From contig JAJAYY010000102.1 in NCBI GenBank assembly GCA_026785965.1, forward strand, positions 1-5,843: a stretch of 5,843 nucleotides of DNA, written 5' to 3'. Made by a program: the position numbers and the translations under genes. The notes under the pieces are model-generated. The model was not told where the DNA came from, made no database searches, and was given only the letters and a program-made list of their open reading frames with translations. The stretch's first letter is position 1. Each line of letters opens with the position of its first letter. Below are positions 4,837-5,843 of the stretch, piece after piece. Origin of the DNA: Sphingomonas bacterium. GTDB lineage: Bacteria; Pseudomonadota; Alphaproteobacteria; Sphingomonadales; Sphingomonadaceae.

Positions 4837-5843
4837 ACCGGCTGTTTGCGCTCGGCGCGCTCGCATTGCTGTCGGCTGCGCCGCCCGCGAAGCCGTTGTT
4901 CTCGGACGCGATGGAGAATGTTGCGCTGTGGTCAGCGCATGGCTCGGACAGTGTCGCCGCATCGGGCGCGGCGGCCCCGGGCATCAGCGGCAAGGCGCTT
5001 GCGCTGCGCTACGATTATGGCCGCGTCTCGGGCTACGCTTATGTCCGCCGCGCGGTCGCGCTTGAGCTGCCGCGCAATTTCGAATTGCGCTTCAAATTGC
5101 GCGGCAGCGCCGGGCGCAACGACTTTCAGGTCAAACTCACTCACGGCGACAATGTGTGGTGGAAAGTGTGGCGCAACCATCGTCCCCCCGCCGAATGGCA
5201 GGAGGTCGTCGTCCCCGCGGGCGAGATTGGATTCGCCGGGGGGCCGACGACCGACAAAAGCCTGCGCCGCGCCGACGGAATCGAATTTGTCGTCGCGCGC
5301 AACCGCGATGGCGGCGCCGGAAGCATCGTCGTCGATGATGTGCGGATCGTCGCGCTGCCCGGAACGCCGCGGGCAGCCCCGCCACCCGAAAGCAGCGCCA
5401 ACGACGCGCTCGCCGGCTTTGCCAAAGCCGCCCCGCGCGGCGCCTTTCCGCGCGCCTTCGTCGGCGAGCAGCCTTACTGGACGCTCGCCGCGAGCGACGG
5501 CGGCAAGGTCAGCGCCTTGATCAGCGAGGACGCCGCGATCGAGCCGGCCAAGGGGGGCTATTCGATCGAGCCCGCGGTGATCGACGGCGGCAAGCGCTTC
5601 GACTGGGCGAACGTCACCCAGCGCCAGTCGCTCGACGACGGCAAATATCCGATCCCTTCGGTGCATTGGACTGCGCCCGGCTTTACTCTCGACACGACCT
5701 TGCTCGCCGACAGCGCCGGTCGCGCGGTAATGGGCGGCTATGTGCTGACCAACACCGGCAAGTCGAAACGCACGCTCGACCTGCGCCTCGGGGTGCGCCC
5801 GTGGCAGGTCAACCCGCCCGCCCAATTCCTCTCTCAGCAAGGC
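4833..5843 (+). CDS. Exported CBM11/CIA30-like protein, probable glycosidase N-terminal part (partial)
   Basis: The frame opens with GTG at 4833 and stays open for 337 codons to the window edge, so the C-terminus is missing. Seen: a signal peptide MNRLFALGALALLSAA with probable cleavage near residues 15-19. A galactose-binding-like jelly roll covers about residues 22-175, with SGYAYVRRAVALELP, a FELRFKLRG strand, WWKVWRNHRPPAEWQEVVVP and closing SIVVDDVRI (164-172), resembling CBM11 or CIA30 folds. A Pro/Ala-rich linker runs about 176-200. A second region from WTLAASDGG (216) includes VTQRQSLDDG, GGYVLTNTGKSKRTLDLRLGVRPWQVNPPAQFL, which looks like the beta-sandwich that precedes an (alpha/alpha)6 six-hairpin catalytic domain. 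That catalytic domain would be outside the window, so enzyme activity is inference. The gene is coupled to the permease by a GTGA overlap, suggesting a role in binding or trimming the same glycan in the periplasm or at the surface. I do not recognise an exact named family. Confidence 0.82.
   Translation, partial: MNRLFALGALALLSAAPPAKPLFSDAMENVALWSAHGSDSVAASGAAAPGISGKALALRYDYGRVSGYAYVRRAVALELPRNFELRFKLRGSAGRNDFQVKLTHGDNVWWKVWRNHRPPAEWQEVVVPAGEIGFAGGPTTDKSLRRADGIEFVVARNRDGGAGSIVVDDVRIVALPGTPRAAPPPESSANDALAGFAKAAPRGAFPRAFVGEQPYWTLAASDGGKVSALISEDAAIEPAKGGYSIEPAVIDGGKRFDWANVTQRQSLDDGKYPIPSVHWTAPGFTLDTTLLADSAGRAVMGGYVLTNTGKSKRTLDLRLGVRPWQVNPPAQFLSQQG

Noticed and set aside
4846..5520. Plus-strand overlapping frame of 224 codons within the CBM gene
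   Set aside because: The product is Arg/Ser/Ala-rich and lacks structure, and it overlaps the supported GTG-started frame.
4932..5840. Minus-strand open frame of 302 codons opposite the CBM protein
   Set aside because: The plus-strand frame from GTG 4833 has a signal peptide, jelly-roll strands, a Shine-Dalgarno and operon coupling, while the antisense product shows only low-complexity Arg/Ala/Gly sequence.

Overview
The window is GC-rich and densely coding, with all genes on the + strand. It looks like part of an alphaproteobacterial carbohydrate-uptake and degradation locus. The codon style (GCG, CGC, TTG), an Oar-like TonB-dependent receptor and Tat-type lipoprotein signals suggest a sphingomonad (Sphingomonas or relatives). 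That placement is inference, because no rRNA or other marker gene is present.

Layout: (1) positions 1-389 hold the C-terminal 128 residues of a TonB-dependent outer-membrane receptor. (2) A strong rho-independent terminator lies at 402-440, only 25 nt before the next start codon. (3) Positions 466-1884 encode a 472-residue lipoprotein of the glycoamylase-like family (PF10091), which includes the GH144 beta-1,2-glucanases. (4) Positions 1881-3125 encode a family-1 sugar ABC substrate-binding protein with an apparent Tat/lipobox leader. (5) Positions 3122-4018 and 4018-4836 encode the MalF-type and MalG-type permeases. (6) From 4833 to beyond the window edge, a GTG-started exported protein combines a CBM11/CIA30-like jelly roll with the beginning of what looks like a beta-sandwich/six-hairpin glycosidase architecture.

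Genes 3 to 6 are joined by ATGA, ATGA, TGATG and GTGA overlaps, so they form one translationally coupled operon. A working model is that the receptor brings a glucan across the outer membrane, the lipid-anchored glycoamylase-like enzyme cuts it, the binding protein and the two permeases import the oligosaccharide, and the downstream exported protein binds or further trims it. By family membership the best substrate guess is a beta-1,2-glucan (linear or cyclic) or sophorooligosaccharides, but the sequence does not prove the substrate. No ABC ATPase, regulator, tRNA, IS element or CRISPR array is visible. No stretch over 300 bases lacks a gene; the only real intergenic gap is 390-465.
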